Positions 38,736 through 49,055 are shown, counted from the stretch's first letter. The stretch: 64,000 nt of DNA from Aeriscardovia aeriphila (GCF_002259595.1 NZ_MWWU01000002.1:868001-932000), one strand, 5' to 3'. The notes: generated by a model from the letters alone, not told the origin. Made by a program: numbers and translations.

Positions 38736-41700
38736 TCATTCTGGAGCGCAGAAGGCGTTGCTCATCATCTTCGCATACTCAGGTGCACCGGTTGCCGGGT
38801 TGACGTGCGTTCCATCATCCCAGAACCATTCGCTATGCCCTTGAGAATACGCCTGCCAGTCAATTAATCCAACAGTACCTGGGTTTTGTTTCACTAAATC
38901 GCGTAACACTTGGTTGTTGGCATCTTGCCAGTAGCGCGGCACACGCTCGCTGACCACATAGAGCGAACGACCATGCAAAGCTTGCAACACCGGCTGCCAA
39001 ATCTGGGTCGAACCCATCGGGCCATTAGTGCCCAAAGCGATCACTACCGGGCGCTGATCGTCGCCAGGATTGTTGTAACTATTGAGAATGTCAGCTGCAG
39101 TTCCCAACTGGCGGGAGACCTTCGAGTCGACAATCGCGTTCGGCAGCGCCTTCTCGACGGCCGGCTTTGTGCCTTCCAAAATCGAGTCGCCGATAATAAT
39201 CGGATTGGCCGAGCACGTGCCCTTATCACGGTTCCACTGTCGGTAAGCTAGATTGCCCGGCAGCGAAGCAGCAATGGGCTTCGGCTTGTCCGGCAGTGGC
39301 ACGTCATGCTTGACGAGCGCCACTCCGCCCTTCTTGCTGCTCTTCTTATCACCCTTCTGAGCGCCCGCCTTGGAGCTTTTCTTGCCGCCCGTTTTGCCCG
39401 ACTTTTCGCCGCTGGTATTGCTGGAGTTCTCCGTATTTCCAGCCTTTTCCCCGCTTGTGGTGGCGTGGGAAGAGGCCGCGGAACCCCCGTTGTTCGGCGC
39501 CAGATTATCAGTACTGGTAATCTCGGGCGCTGAGAGTGAGGCAGCGAGCTCGGGGCGAACGGCAATTTGTCGGCTACGAATCCAGCTTGCCCACGGCAAA
39601 GGCAGGGCCAAAGCCACCACCATGGCCGCACCCACCAGCCAAGCCAACACGTTGGTCAAGCGCAGACCGGAGTGCAGGAAGCCAGGGTGCGAGCCTTTTT
39701 CGGCGATTTGGTAGAACAGCTCAGCCACCACGGCGATGATGAGCGCGTCGACGAACCACTCCCACCAGTTCATTGGTGTAGTGCGGGTTGCCGGGAAGAA
39801 GGCTTCGATCATCACGTAGTGGACGAGGTAGAGCGAGAAGGAGCGCGAACCCAGCCATACGAGTGGTTTGCTGGACAAAACCGTCTCAGCAGCTGTCGTG
39901 CCATCGCTTACGGCGAGCATCGCCACACTGAAGGCGACCAGAAGCGCGACGACGAGCAGACCGCCACGGTAAATCCAAGTCGATTGCGAGTTCAGCAAGC
40001 TGGAGGCGACGGCGATAATGAGCATCGCCACCCAAACGAAGGCGTCACGGTACTTCGGCTCGAAGCCCAGATGCGCGTTGGCCTTGAACTTCTGGGGCAC
40101 GAAGGCGGCGAAGTCGAGAGTGAGGATGCCGGGCGCAGTGAGCGGGGAATCAGCGCTCTTGCCAGCGCTCTTGCCAACGCTCTGAGCAGTCTTATGAACC
40201 GATTCACTACCCCGAATAGTGAGGAAGGCGATGAGTGCGCCCGCCATGAGCTCAGCCCAACGCGTGTCGAGGCCGTAATAAACGCGCGTCACATCCATAG
40301 GGTTGAGCAACCAGCAAGAAAGCCCCGTACTGACAAGCATCAACAGCACAGTAATCCAGCCCATTACCCCGCGGTTACCGCGCGTGAGCTTGTGCAAAAG
40401 CCAGAGCAGGACCGACCAGAACAGGTAGAACTGCATGATCAGCGCAACAAACCAGAACGGCGTGAGCGGGGAAGGAAGTCCCGCTTGGTCAAAGTAAGGG
40501 ACTTGACGGAAAATCTGCACCCAGTTGGTGACGAAAAGTGCGGTCGGAACAGCGTCGCTACGAATCTTGGTGAGGGCAGACGGCAGCCACACCCAGGCCA
40601 CGCCCGCAGCAAAAGCGATTGCCGCAAGAGTCGCTGGCCACATTCTCAGGATTCGCTCACCCCAATAGCCCAAGAGGTTGAAACGATGGCGATCCATACG
40701 CCCCAACAGCGAGCGGGTGATGAGATAACCGGACAGCACGAAGAACACCGTAACGGCGAGGAAGCCTCCTGGCATGAGGCTTGGCGTGGTGTGGAAAGCG
40801 ATAATGGCAAGGATGGCCAGGCCGCGCAAGCCATCGAGGGCCTTCACGCGCCGGGGCTTGGGCTTAGAGTTCTCCTCAACAATCGACTTTTTCGCCTGGT
40901 TGAGCACATTGCTGGTCGCAGCCTTAACCTCTTGCGTCACCTTTTCCGCAGTGAATGGCTGGGAAGTTGGCTGCTCACTGTGCGATTGAGTTTCATCTGC
41001 AGATGGGACAGGCTCAGACTCCGGCTCAGGTTCTGGCTCAGACTCCGGCTCAGGTTCTGGCTCGGGTTTTTGATCAACCTCAGGTTCAGACTCTGCTTCA
41101 GCTTCAGCCTCAGGTTCAGTTTCATCCTGAGCTTCAGCGGCTGGCTTGTCCGAATCGTCATCGTCAGGCTGTGCGCTCACTTCGCTGTGCTGCGAAGGCG
41201 CATCATCAACATCGTCATGATCAGCTGCGTCGTCGGAAGCTAGGCTTTCCTCAGAAGTGCTGTGCTCCTGCAGCTCGGCCTGTTCCTCATCAGCATTTGC
41301 CTGTGCAGCTTCAGCTTCCGATTCCTCTTCCTCAGGTTCTACAAATTCCTCCTGTACAGGTTCCTCTTGCGCAGCCTCATCCGCATGATCATCAGCATGA
41401 AGATGGGAAACGAGCGGAGTCTCTTGAGCAACAACGCGCGGCGCAGACAGTTCCACATCGACATCGGCCGCACCAGAAGATTCCGAGGACACAGAACCCG
41501 CAGCCACAGAAGAAGCAGAATCTGGAGAAGAAGCACCCTTCGCCCCTTGAGCTGGCTGCGAAGCGCTAGCCGTTCGCGCGTCATTCTCACGCTGCTGGTT
41601 GCCATGCTCACGCTTGCCGTGAGCGCCAGTTTGCACCTGGTTAGCCTGGTTTGGCTCCAGATTGTCAGAACTGTTAATCTTGGCAGAATTGTTTGGCTTG

Positions 41701-41774
41701 TTCATCTCGTCAGAGTTGCCTTGAGCAACCTGCTTCTTCAAGCGAAAACCAATCCGACGCCGCCTGCGACTCAT
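38736..41774 (-). CDS. OatA-like membrane acyltransferase with SGNH domain and long acidic N-terminus
   Basis: A 1012-residue protein. Residues 1 to about 305 are cytoplasmic low complexity: basic start, then long runs of Glu, Pro, Ala and Ser (EPEPEPESEPEPEPESEPVP). An acyltransferase-3 membrane domain follows (RVKALDGLRGLAILAIIAFH, ten or more helices). A Lys/Gly/Ser-rich linker leads to an extracellular SGNH esterase-like domain with GDS (IIIGDSILEG), ALGTNGP and DDGTHVNP. By analogy with OatA it may O-acetylate peptidoglycan or polysaccharide; the substrate is inferred. ATG 41774 follows GAAGGGTG. Confidence 0.87.
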   Translation of the reverse strand: MSRRRRRIGFRLKKQVAQGNSDEMNKPNNSAKINSSDNLEPNQANQVQTGAHGKREHGNQQRENDARTASASQPAQGAKGASSPDSASSVAAGSVSSESSGAADVDVELSAPRVVAQETPLVSHLHADDHADEAAQEEPVQEEFVEPEEEESEAEAAQANADEEQAELQEHSTSEESLASDDAADHDDVDDAPSQHSEVSAQPDDDDSDKPAAEAQDETEPEAEAEAESEPEVDQKPEPEPEPESEPEPEPESEPVPSADETQSHSEQPTSQPFTAEKVTQEVKAATSNVLNQAKKSIVEENSKPKPRRVKALDGLRGLAILAIIAFHTTPSLMPGGFLAVTVFFVLSGYLITRSLLGRMDRHRFNLLGYWGERILRMWPATLAAIAFAAGVAWVWLPSALTKIRSDAVPTALFVTNWVQIFRQVPYFDQAGLPSPLTPFWFVALIMQFYLFWSVLLWLLHKLTRGNRGVMGWITVLLMLVSTGLSCWLLNPMDVTRVYYGLDTRWAELMAGALIAFLTIRGSESVHKTAQSVGKSAGKSADSPLTAPGILTLDFAAFVPQKFKANAHLGFEPKYRDAFVWVAMLIIAVASSLLNSQSTWIYRGGLLVVALLVAFSVAMLAVSDGTTAAETVLSSKPLVWLGSRSFSLYLVHYVMIEAFFPATRTTPMNWWEWFVDALIIAVVAELFYQIAEKGSHPGFLHSGLRLTNVLAWLVGAAMVVALALPLPWASWIRSRQIAVRPELAASLSAPEITSTDNLAPNNGGSAASSHATTSGEKAGNTENSSNTSGEKSGKTGGKKSSKAGAQKGDKKSSKKGGVALVKHDVPLPDKPKPIAASLPGNLAYRQWNRDKGTCSANPIIIGDSILEGTKPAVEKALPNAIVDSKVSRQLGTAADILNSYNNPGDDQRPVVIALGTNGPMGSTQIWQPVLQALHGRSLYVVSERVPRYWQDANNQVLRDLVKQNPGTVGLIDWQAYSQGHSEWFWDDGTHVNPATGAPEYAKMMSNAFCAPE

Positions 41775-41942
41775 AACAACCACCCTTCACGCGTCTTCCT
41801 AATCTACCTGAGAGGTCAGCCATAAACGCGGCGACTTCACCTCGTGTACACAATTAGCCGTGTGCTGTAAGGAAAAGCCAGTGTTTCGCCCTCGCGAGGC
41901 CAGCATCACGAGTTAGACAAAGGCAGTTTATAAAGTGGAAGC

Positions 41943-42911
41943 ATGAGAAACGAACAAGAACTTCGCCAGGAGCCTGCGACCGACCACGAGGCACAGAGCC
42001 CGGAAGACGCCAGTCAAGAGGTCACCGACGATGTGGAGAAGAGCCGAGTGGAGCGCGCCATTCGCCGAGCTCACCAGAAAGCCGAACAGCGCGAGCATAT
42101 TGCGGCCAAGCATGAGGCCTTGAAGAAGCGCCAAGAAGAGAAGGAAGCCCAGCGTTTGCAAGCACTCAGACAGTACGAGCGGCCTTTGCCAGCAGGAATA
42201 AATGGCGATGAAAACCACTCCCTCGCCGCTAGCTCGACCTACCAGGATGGACCGGAAATCGCGCATATTCTTGAGCAGCCGACCGCCCCAGCCTCCGCAG
42301 AAAGCTCTGGCGAGTTCGAATACGGCTACCGCAGCTCGCACGTACCCACCGACGAGCTCATCACCGACGCGCATGGTAACCCGATCAATGTGACCGACGC
42401 GATGCTCGACAAGCGCAGGGCCGCAGAAATCAAGACTTCCACCCCTCATCTGGCCTTCTACTCGCCTCGAATCCCTGGAAACACAGGCTCTGCAATCCGC
42501 CTGTGCGCGGTCACCGGAACGATTTTGCACCTCATTGAGCCGCTGGGCTTTAATCTGCGTGACACCAAGCTTCGCCGCGCCGGCCTCGATTACCACGACA
42601 TGGCTCACGTCGTGCTGCACGAAAGCTTTGAGGACATGGTCGAGTCGATGCCGAACTCGCGCATCATCGCTTTCACCGCATATGCGAAAAAGCAGTACAC
42701 CGAGGTGCAGTACAAGCCGACGGACATCTTGCTTTTCGGCCCTGAACCGGGCAACATCCCCGACCCGATGGATATTTTCTTCGGCCCTCACGTTGCTGAA
42801 CAAGTGCGCCTGCCAATGCTTCCTGCTCGTCGCAGCCTGAACCTCACGAATACCGCGTCGATCGCCGTGTATGAGGCGTGGCGTCAGCTCGGCTTCGCTG
42901 GCGGTCAGTAA
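41943..42911 (+). CDS. TrmL-like tRNA 2'-O-methyltransferase (SPOUT) with N-terminal extension
   Basis: A 322-residue protein. The C-terminal 150 residues are a SPOUT methyltransferase close to TrmL, which methylates the wobble ribose of tRNA-Leu: FYSPRIPGNTGSAIRLCAVTG, LFGPEPGNIPD and the knot LPARRSLNLTNTASIAVYEAWRQLGF. The first 165 residues are charged and helical (ERAIRRAHQKAEQREHIAAKH) and have no counterpart in the typical 155-160-residue enzyme. Ten bases separate it from the metalloprotease gene, suggesting cotranscription. Confidence 0.85.
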   Translation: MRNEQELRQEPATDHEAQSPEDASQEVTDDVEKSRVERAIRRAHQKAEQREHIAAKHEALKKRQEEKEAQRLQALRQYERPLPAGINGDENHSLAASSTYQDGPEIAHILEQPTAPASAESSGEFEYGYRSSHVPTDELITDAHGNPINVTDAMLDKRRAAEIKTSTPHLAFYSPRIPGNTGSAIRLCAVTGTILHLIEPLGFNLRDTKLRRAGLDYHDMAHVVLHESFEDMVESMPNSRIIAFTAYAKKQYTEVQYKPTDILLFGPEPGNIPDPMDIFFGPHVAEQVRLPMLPARRSLNLTNTASIAVYEAWRQLGFAGGQ

Positions 42912-42921
42912 GGAGCGAGCA

Positions 42922-44133
42922 ATGCGAAAGTCTTTCTGCAACGTCTGGACTGATCAGCAGGCGCCACGCCATTTTGCGTCCTCTTCGGAACGCTCTTCAC
43001 ATTCTTCCGTGTCGTTGCGCACTGTGGTTCTCGCTTTTGTGCTCAGCTTCACGCTTGTTATCGCTCTGGTTTGCGAGAACTCGCCGCTTGCACTAGCCGA
43101 TACGCTCACATCTCACTCTCTTGCTGCTGCGACTGCCGGTTCTCACTCTCCTGTCGCCGCAGCTGCCGGTTCTCGCACCCCGTTCGCCTCGGCCGCCACA
43201 CAGCTTCATCGCCCCCATCAGCAGGCTTACGCAGCGCTTGCCAAGGGCCAGAATCCGGCGATCATCACACTGCTGGGCTCGCCCGAAGAGTCGCACTTTT
43301 CGGCGTTGAGCCTTTCTGACGAACAGTTGTGTGCCAATCTCGTGTCGGCCTCTGAAGGTAAACCCAACCAGATTGTCAGCGCCACCAGCTCAGCCACCTT
43401 GCAAACTGGAGCCTCAGCAGTAGATCGCTTCTCTCAGGCTCAAGTCGAAGCAACAACCCAGGCCGGCCCGCTGCTTCCCGAGCTCTTCGCCGCACGCCTG
43501 CAAAAGTGCACGCTTCCTGCCCAGTACGAGCCTCTGAGCGCCCAGCAGCGCGAGGAGATTACCAGCAAGGCCGCAGCAACAGCCGATGAAGCGGTGCAGA
43601 AAAGCGCTGACACCTCAACTCCCCTTTCCCGCCGCGAGCTTCACTATTGTGTGGCCACAAAAGGGGACGTTTCTGAATCGCTTGAGCAGTTCGAAAACAA
43701 GATTTTCAGAACGCTGAACTCCCCAGAAGGCTGGCCTCGCGCAGGTGTGACTTTCCGCTTCGCCAACGCCCAGCCGGACACTTCCCAGTGCGATTTCACC
43801 TTGTGGTTATCGCAGGCTGCTCTCGTTCCCAGCTTCTCCAGCTACTGCTCAGTGGAATACTCCTGCCGCGTGGGAAATGCGGTTATTATCAACCAATCTC
43901 GATGGAATGAGCCGACGTCCTCATGGCTCAATGGCGGTGGAAATCTGGAGAACTATAGGACGATGGTTCTTAACCATGAGGTGGGCCACAGGTTAGGGCA
44001 TATGGACAACGAAAACGTGTGCGCAAGCCCCAATGGCCCCGCACCGCTCATGCAAGAGCAATCTATTTCGCTGCGAGGCTGCTCAATTCGCTGGTGGCCA
44101 CAATCCCTCGAGCTGTGGACCGCTGGGTTGTGA
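42922..44133 (+). CDS. secreted DUF3152 zinc metalloprotease-like protein
   Basis: A 403-residue protein with an N-terminal membrane/signal segment (about residues 34-55) and a Ser/Ala-rich linker. The C-terminal domain contains NHEVGHRLGHMDNE, a HExxH zinc motif extended to HExxHxxxH, and paired cysteines (CDFTLW, YCSVEYSC, ENVCASP, RGCSIRWWPQ). This matches DUF3152 proteins of Actinobacteria, whose role is unknown. The ATG at 42922 follows AAGGAG with good spacing. Confidence 0.8.
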   Translation: MRKSFCNVWTDQQAPRHFASSSERSSHSSVSLRTVVLAFVLSFTLVIALVCENSPLALADTLTSHSLAAATAGSHSPVAAAAGSRTPFASAATQLHRPHQQAYAALAKGQNPAIITLLGSPEESHFSALSLSDEQLCANLVSASEGKPNQIVSATSSATLQTGASAVDRFSQAQVEATTQAGPLLPELFAARLQKCTLPAQYEPLSAQQREEITSKAAATADEAVQKSADTSTPLSRRELHYCVATKGDVSESLEQFENKIFRTLNSPEGWPRAGVTFRFANAQPDTSQCDFTLWLSQAALVPSFSSYCSVEYSCRVGNAVIINQSRWNEPTSSWLNGGGNLENYRTMVLNHEVGHRLGHMDNENVCASPNGPAPLMQEQSISLRGCSIRWWPQSLELWTAGL

Positions 44134-44384
44134 GGCTGTGAAGCGGCAAACTGCAACGTGATGTTTCAGACTGTAGCGCAGTAATCTGGCAACATCTGGC
44201 AAAGCGCGGACACGAGCGCCACGGAAAATGCTCAAACCTGTACTGATTGGCACAGGAGCAACAGCACACTCGAGAACGTGGCAACAGTAACACTGCAAGA
44301 GCTCAACTGCTCACACTGGCCAGGTAACCCGGCGAAGCGCTCAAACTGCACCTCAATGCGCCATTTGCTCTCGAGGCATGCCTC

Positions 44385-45446
44385 TTAGGCGTAGAAGATT
44401 TCGTAGGCATCAGGAATCGAGCGGGCAGCCCCCTTCTTTTCCACGGCAAACGCGGCAGCAAGTGCAGCATGGGACAGAGCTGCAAGCTCGGTATTGCCAT
44501 GCGTCATCATCGAGCTGATGAAGAAACCAGTAAAAGTGTCCCCAGCTCCAGTCGTGTCAACGACATTATCCGTATGAAACCTCGGCTGATACAGAGCACG
44601 CTCACCGTAGTGCGCTAGGAGAGCTCCCTGATCACCCATCGTTAAAATAATGGTCGTCGTTGGGTACAAAGTAATGAGTTTCTCAAGATTATCAATACTC
44701 TTTCTCACGATCTCATTGCTCACATCGGGGCGGTCAACATCGATAACCTCGCCTGGTATAACTCCCACCAAATCATCCAAACCTTGATAATCTTCAGGAG
44801 TATAGAAGAATTCGAGATGCTGCGTACTGGTAATCTCCTGCCGTTGTGAGGCTTGAGCAACAAGAGCTTGAGCTTCTCCCTCATTGACAAACAAGTAGTC
44901 GACAAGTGAAAGGTCAACCTGTTCCAGCAGCTCGTCAACAGGCGAGGCATTGAGGCAGACCGTCAGCTCGCGGCGATGAGCCTGCTCAATAATGTATGGC
45001 AGTTCACTCGTCTCATTTTGCGTGAGAATCCAGTCTCTCGGCTCAGTGCGCTCGAGGCAACGATCAATGTACTTACGCGTGAGGCTACGGTTAGAGCCTG
45101 GGTAGAGGACGATACAATTATCACCATGAGAGTTGCGCTGGATAATCGCATTTCCAGTGCGAACTTCAGTGTTAGTTTCAATCAGATCAGTGTGGACGCC
45201 GAAGGATTTCATGAAATCAACCAAGGAGGCGCCATCTTCGCCGATCATTCCTGCGTGGTATACCTCCGCGTCAGCGCGAGCAAGAGCCACCGACTGATTC
45301 AACCCTTTCCCACCTTCAGAAACAGTGAGATGAGAGGAAGTGATGGTTTCACCCGGTTTGACGAACTCATCAACGTCGTACGTGTAATCAATGTTGAGCG
45401 AGCCAAAATTGAAAACACGCGGATAAATACGTGGAAAGCGCTCCAT
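44385..45446 (-). CDS. PfkB-family sugar kinase, ribokinase-like
   Basis: A 353-residue kinase. It has the N-terminal ribokinase signature SEGGKGLNQSVALARA, NASPVDEL in the middle and the C-terminal catalytic VDTTGAGDTFTGFF. Ribokinase is the closest match by pattern, but its place after sucrose phosphorylase would also suit a fructokinase, since that enzyme releases fructose. GGGAGGAG lies before the ATG at 45446, deciding against an ATG 12 codons upstream. The 221-base gap to sucrose phosphorylase allows its own promoter. Confidence 0.82.
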   Translation of the reverse strand: MERFPRIYPRVFNFGSLNIDYTYDVDEFVKPGETITSSHLTVSEGGKGLNQSVALARADAEVYHAGMIGEDGASLVDFMKSFGVHTDLIETNTEVRTGNAIIQRNSHGDNCIVLYPGSNRSLTRKYIDRCLERTEPRDWILTQNETSELPYIIEQAHRRELTVCLNASPVDELLEQVDLSLVDYLFVNEGEAQALVAQASQRQEITSTQHLEFFYTPEDYQGLDDLVGVIPGEVIDVDRPDVSNEIVRKSIDNLEKLITLYPTTTIILTMGDQGALLAHYGERALYQPRFHTDNVVDTTGAGDTFTGFFISSMMTHGNTELAALSHAALAAAFAVEKKGAARSIPDAYEIFYA

Positions 45447-45667
45447 TGCACTCCTCCCCTTCCCCTCTGAGAGATGAACCAATCCCCCTGCTCAGAGATA
45501 CATCAGTTCCCGCTGGGAGATGAATCAAAATACGCCTTGAGAACATAATAAGCCGCAGCAAGCAAGGCCTGCCACGGCTTACGCAGTTTCAGTTATACGC
45601 AAATCACGCGCGGTGAACGGCTAGCGCGCTGGCAGAAGTGCGGGAGCGCGGCCAGCGTCAACTCGCA

Positions 45668-47224
45668 TCACACCTGCGCAACAGGCGGATTGGTGAGCAA
45701 ATCATCAGTGGTGTGCTCACCCTGAGAATCACGCCAAGTCAGCGAGCAGGCAGACACATTGGACAGCTGCTCGTGCAGGCCGTCAACTTCAGCACCCACA
45801 CCCACGCCTGGGGTGAACACCAAGGTGGCAGCAGTACCCGAGGCACTGTCGTTCCACTGCAAGGTGAGGCTTGGCTTGCCCTCAACCTCGCCGCGGCTCC
45901 AGCTAAACTCACCATCAAATGCTGGCAACGTGTTGCGGAAGCGGCACAGAGCGTTGAGAGCCTGGACGACTGGACGTTTGAGCATCTCGTCAACTTCAGC
46001 AGTGGAGAAGTAGTGGCGGTTGATGTCGCGGCCGACATTCGTCTTATGCAGCAGCTCGAGGTCGTTCTTGCCAGCCAGGGCACCCACGTAGTACACCTGT
46101 GGGACGCCAGGAAGGAAGAACTGGACTGCACGAGCGGCCAAGTACTTTTCATCATCGCAACCCAGAGCAGAGTAGTACGTAGTGTTCACCTGGTAGAGGT
46201 CGAGGTTAGAAGCTGCAGCACCTGTTGCCTCCGCAGATTCACCCTTCGTGTTCTTCTTGATTTGCTCCACCAACTGGTCGACTTCATCATCAGGAACCAA
46301 ACCGACCAAGGAGCGATCCATCTGGTCAGAACCGATGTCGATGACGCCGATTCCATCGTGAGTATCCAGCACGGTGACATCGTTGGTCGGACGAATATCG
46401 ATCCAATGAGCCAATGGTTCGGTGCTGCCTGTGGTGAGTGCGTGCAAAAGCAAGGATGGGATAGCGAAGTCGTACACGTTATCCACTTTCTTGGCGATGT
46501 CCACTTGCTTCTTGTAGTGCGAGTGCACTTCGATGAGGATTTCCAGCCCGCGCTTTCCTGCTTCTTCACGCAGCCTTTCGATGAGCTTGAAAGTGTCGGG
46601 GGTCATGAAGCAGGAGGTGTTGGCTCGCTTTGCGCCATAGCCTACTGCGTCGAGGCGAATCTGAGAGACGTGTGAATGGCTCAGATGGTCGAGAATGCTC
46701 ATCAAGTAATCCCAGCCGGCCTTCGAGTTGGTGTCGATGTCGACTTGCTGAGGGGTGAAGGTCGTCCATACCAGGCGGGTTTTGCCAGCCCACGTGTAGT
46801 GAGTGAATGGCAGGCCTGGGCGTGGGCGGTAAATTCCTGTGAGCTGCTCTTCTGTAGCTCCCTCAGGGAACACGGAGCTCATGGTGAGGAACATGGTGTA
46901 GTACGGTGACTTTTCGCCGTTCTTCATCACGTCCTGGAATTGCTGGGATTCCCAGCTCATGTGGTTGACGATGGTGTCAACCATGATGGAATGTGTTTTC
47001 GACAGTTCGGCCACATCATCCCATGTTCCCAAGCGTGGGTCTACTTGGGTGTGGTCGACGGGGTCGAAGCCTGCGTCTGCTCCGTCGAAGGGAGTAAAGA
47101 AGGGCAGAATGTGGACGCCTTCATAGACTCCGTCGAAGCGGGTGCGCAACACGTTGGTGAGGGACTTCAACGTTCCGTCACCTAAACGGTTTGCATAGGT
47201 TATGAGTTGAACCTTGTTTTTCAT
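45668..47224 (-). CDS. sucrose phosphorylase
   Basis: A 518-residue GH13_18 enzyme that splits sucrose with phosphate into glucose-1-phosphate and fructose, saving one ATP. It closely resembles the known bifidobacterial enzyme throughout: MKNKVQLITYANRLGDG, VYEGVHILPFFTPFDGADAG, the nucleophile Asp in IRLDAVGYGAK, the acid/base Glu in LEILIEVHSHY and the stabilising Asp in VLDTHDGIGVIDIG. Length is about 14 more than the usual 504. It follows the GH13 gene and ABC importer in the same direction, and glucose-1-phosphate feeds Pgm. Confidence 0.96.
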   Translation of the reverse strand: MKNKVQLITYANRLGDGTLKSLTNVLRTRFDGVYEGVHILPFFTPFDGADAGFDPVDHTQVDPRLGTWDDVAELSKTHSIMVDTIVNHMSWESQQFQDVMKNGEKSPYYTMFLTMSSVFPEGATEEQLTGIYRPRPGLPFTHYTWAGKTRLVWTTFTPQQVDIDTNSKAGWDYLMSILDHLSHSHVSQIRLDAVGYGAKRANTSCFMTPDTFKLIERLREEAGKRGLEILIEVHSHYKKQVDIAKKVDNVYDFAIPSLLLHALTTGSTEPLAHWIDIRPTNDVTVLDTHDGIGVIDIGSDQMDRSLVGLVPDDEVDQLVEQIKKNTKGESAEATGAAASNLDLYQVNTTYYSALGCDDEKYLAARAVQFFLPGVPQVYYVGALAGKNDLELLHKTNVGRDINRHYFSTAEVDEMLKRPVVQALNALCRFRNTLPAFDGEFSWSRGEVEGKPSLTLQWNDSASGTAATLVFTPGVGVGAEVDGLHEQLSNVSACSLTWRDSQGEHTTDDLLTNPPVAQV

Positions 47225-47324
47225 GCTGTCTCCCTGCTGCGGATTGTTCCGTTCCAGCTTGTGAACTGCTCAACGCTGAGTTCAGCCTCTCAGGTGAGCC
47301 CAGTTTTAGCTTACACTCTTCAGC

Positions 47325-49052
47325 TCATCTGAGCCACGCAGCACACCCCGATGGAATACTAAATTCGTCGGTTTTCTCACTACTGTTGGCCAACACTTCT
47401 CTCCTTCTCGAGATTGTCAGCTCGCTGTCACCACAATTGACCACTGCACACATTCCCGTGGAAAGTTTCCAGGCCACCACCTGTGTTTCAAACTGAGCAT
47501 CGGTGAGCTCAGTGGTGATGCCCATAGCCTGAGCATGAGCCTTATCTAACAGCTCAACATCCAAGCTCGCAGGAGCAACCCACCGAGCGCGCAGAGCGAG
47601 AAGGGTGCGATACAAGTTGAGAACAGAATGAGGGTCAGCTTCCTCCTGAGCTTCACTAAACTTGGCAAACCAAGAAGGTTGTGGAAGCCATGTTTTCTCA
47701 GCATCACTAAAGCCGAAGTTCTTCAGCCGAGCATCCCAAGGAAGAGGGATACGGCAACCATCACGGCCTTTAAACGTGTGAGAGGAACGCTCCCAGGTAG
47801 GGTCTTGAACTTGCTCAGAGGTGAGATCGAGGTCCTCAGCAAGGCCGAGCTCATCTCCTTGGTAAAGGTACGCTGTTCCTGGCAATCCTAAGAAGAGGAA
47901 AGCTGCTGCTCGAGCGCGACTTGCCACCACAGAAGGCGAAACCTCAGGTTGAGTGCCATTCGAGGTCACCCAGTTCTCCACATTGGTGCCGACTGGCAGT
48001 GCCAATCTACTGGCTAAACGAGGAACATCGTGGTTTCCCATCACCCACACTGGGCTTGCTTTCACACGGTGTGCTTCAGCAAGTTCACGAGTGATAATCG
48101 CGCGATATTCGGCTGCCGACCAGTTAGCTTTCAGCAGGGAGAAGTCAAAAACAGCACCGAGCTCATCGGCGCGAGCGTAATCGTAAATGCGATGAGAGAA
48201 GGGCTGCCAGCTCTCCCCTACCGCATAAATTGCTTTGCCGTACTTCTTACCCATTCGATTCATCACACGACGCCAGCCGCGGTACACCTCATGTACAGCA
48301 TCGCGATCCCAGAGAGGATCATCCCCGTTCAGCGAATGCGGAGAAGCATCCTCTGGGTTCTCCCGGTCGCGCAAAGGCTCGCGCAAGTCTTTTTTCAAAC
48401 CGTGGGAAACATCGACGCGGAAACCATCGACACCCTGGTCGAGCCAGAAGCTGAGAATGCTCTCAAATTCAGCAATAACCTCAGGGTTATCCCAGTTGAG
48501 ATCAGGCTGCTCAGCTGCGAACAGGTGCAAGTAGTACCAGCCGTCACCGATGGGTTGCCACGCTGAACCTCCAAAGTTGGAAATCCAGTTGGTTGGTGGC
48601 AGCTCATGGTGAGTGCCTTTACCTTGGCGGAAAATGTAGCGGTCACGTTCTGGAGAGCCAGGTGCGGCAGCTAGGGCTTGTTGGAACCAGGGGTGCTGGT
48701 CCGAAGTGTGGTTGGGGACAATGTCCACCAACACTTTCAGGCCTAATTGATGAGCTTTAGCGACAAGACGGTGAAAATCATGGAGAGTACCGAAACGAGG
48801 GTCGACATCGCGGTAGTTGGCAACGTCATAGCCACCGTCTTTGAGAGGGCTGGGGTAGAAAGGTGACAGCCAGATGCCTTGAACGCCTAGGCCTGCGAGG
48901 TAGTCTAGCCGAGAGATCACACCAGCTAAGCTTCCCTCCTGCTGGTTGCCCACGCCTGCGAAGGAACGTGGGTACACCTGGTAAATGACGGCGTTTTCCC
49001 ACCAGCGCTCGGGCTTGCCTGGCCCATGCTTCGCATCCTGTACGTCGTTCAT
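47325..49052 (-). CDS. GH13 alpha-glucosidase
   Basis: A 575-residue cytoplasmic glycoside hydrolase releasing glucose from alpha-glucosides. It shows WWENAVIYQVYPRSF at the N-terminus, the nucleophile Asp in DGFRVDVSHGL, the acid/base Glu in YAVGESWQP and the transition-state Asp in VMGNHDVPR. Whether it prefers 1,4 or 1,6 bonds is not settled from sequence; bifidobacterial relatives act on short oligosaccharides and sucrose-type sugars. It starts three bases after the second permease ends and is cotranscribed with the importer. Confidence 0.92.
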   Translation of the reverse strand: MNDVQDAKHGPGKPERWWENAVIYQVYPRSFAGVGNQQEGSLAGVISRLDYLAGLGVQGIWLSPFYPSPLKDGGYDVANYRDVDPRFGTLHDFHRLVAKAHQLGLKVLVDIVPNHTSDQHPWFQQALAAAPGSPERDRYIFRQGKGTHHELPPTNWISNFGGSAWQPIGDGWYYLHLFAAEQPDLNWDNPEVIAEFESILSFWLDQGVDGFRVDVSHGLKKDLREPLRDRENPEDASPHSLNGDDPLWDRDAVHEVYRGWRRVMNRMGKKYGKAIYAVGESWQPFSHRIYDYARADELGAVFDFSLLKANWSAAEYRAIITRELAEAHRVKASPVWVMGNHDVPRLASRLALPVGTNVENWVTSNGTQPEVSPSVVASRARAAAFLFLGLPGTAYLYQGDELGLAEDLDLTSEQVQDPTWERSSHTFKGRDGCRIPLPWDARLKNFGFSDAEKTWLPQPSWFAKFSEAQEEADPHSVLNLYRTLLALRARWVAPASLDVELLDKAHAQAMGITTELTDAQFETQVVAWKLSTGMCAVVNCGDSELTISRRREVLANSSEKTDEFSIPSGCAAWLR

Positions 49053-49055
49053 ACC

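Noticed and set aside
39567-41243. 558-residue plus-strand ORF opposite the acyltransferase
   Set aside because: Shadow of the repetitive, low-complexity minus-strand gene; composition is not protein-like.
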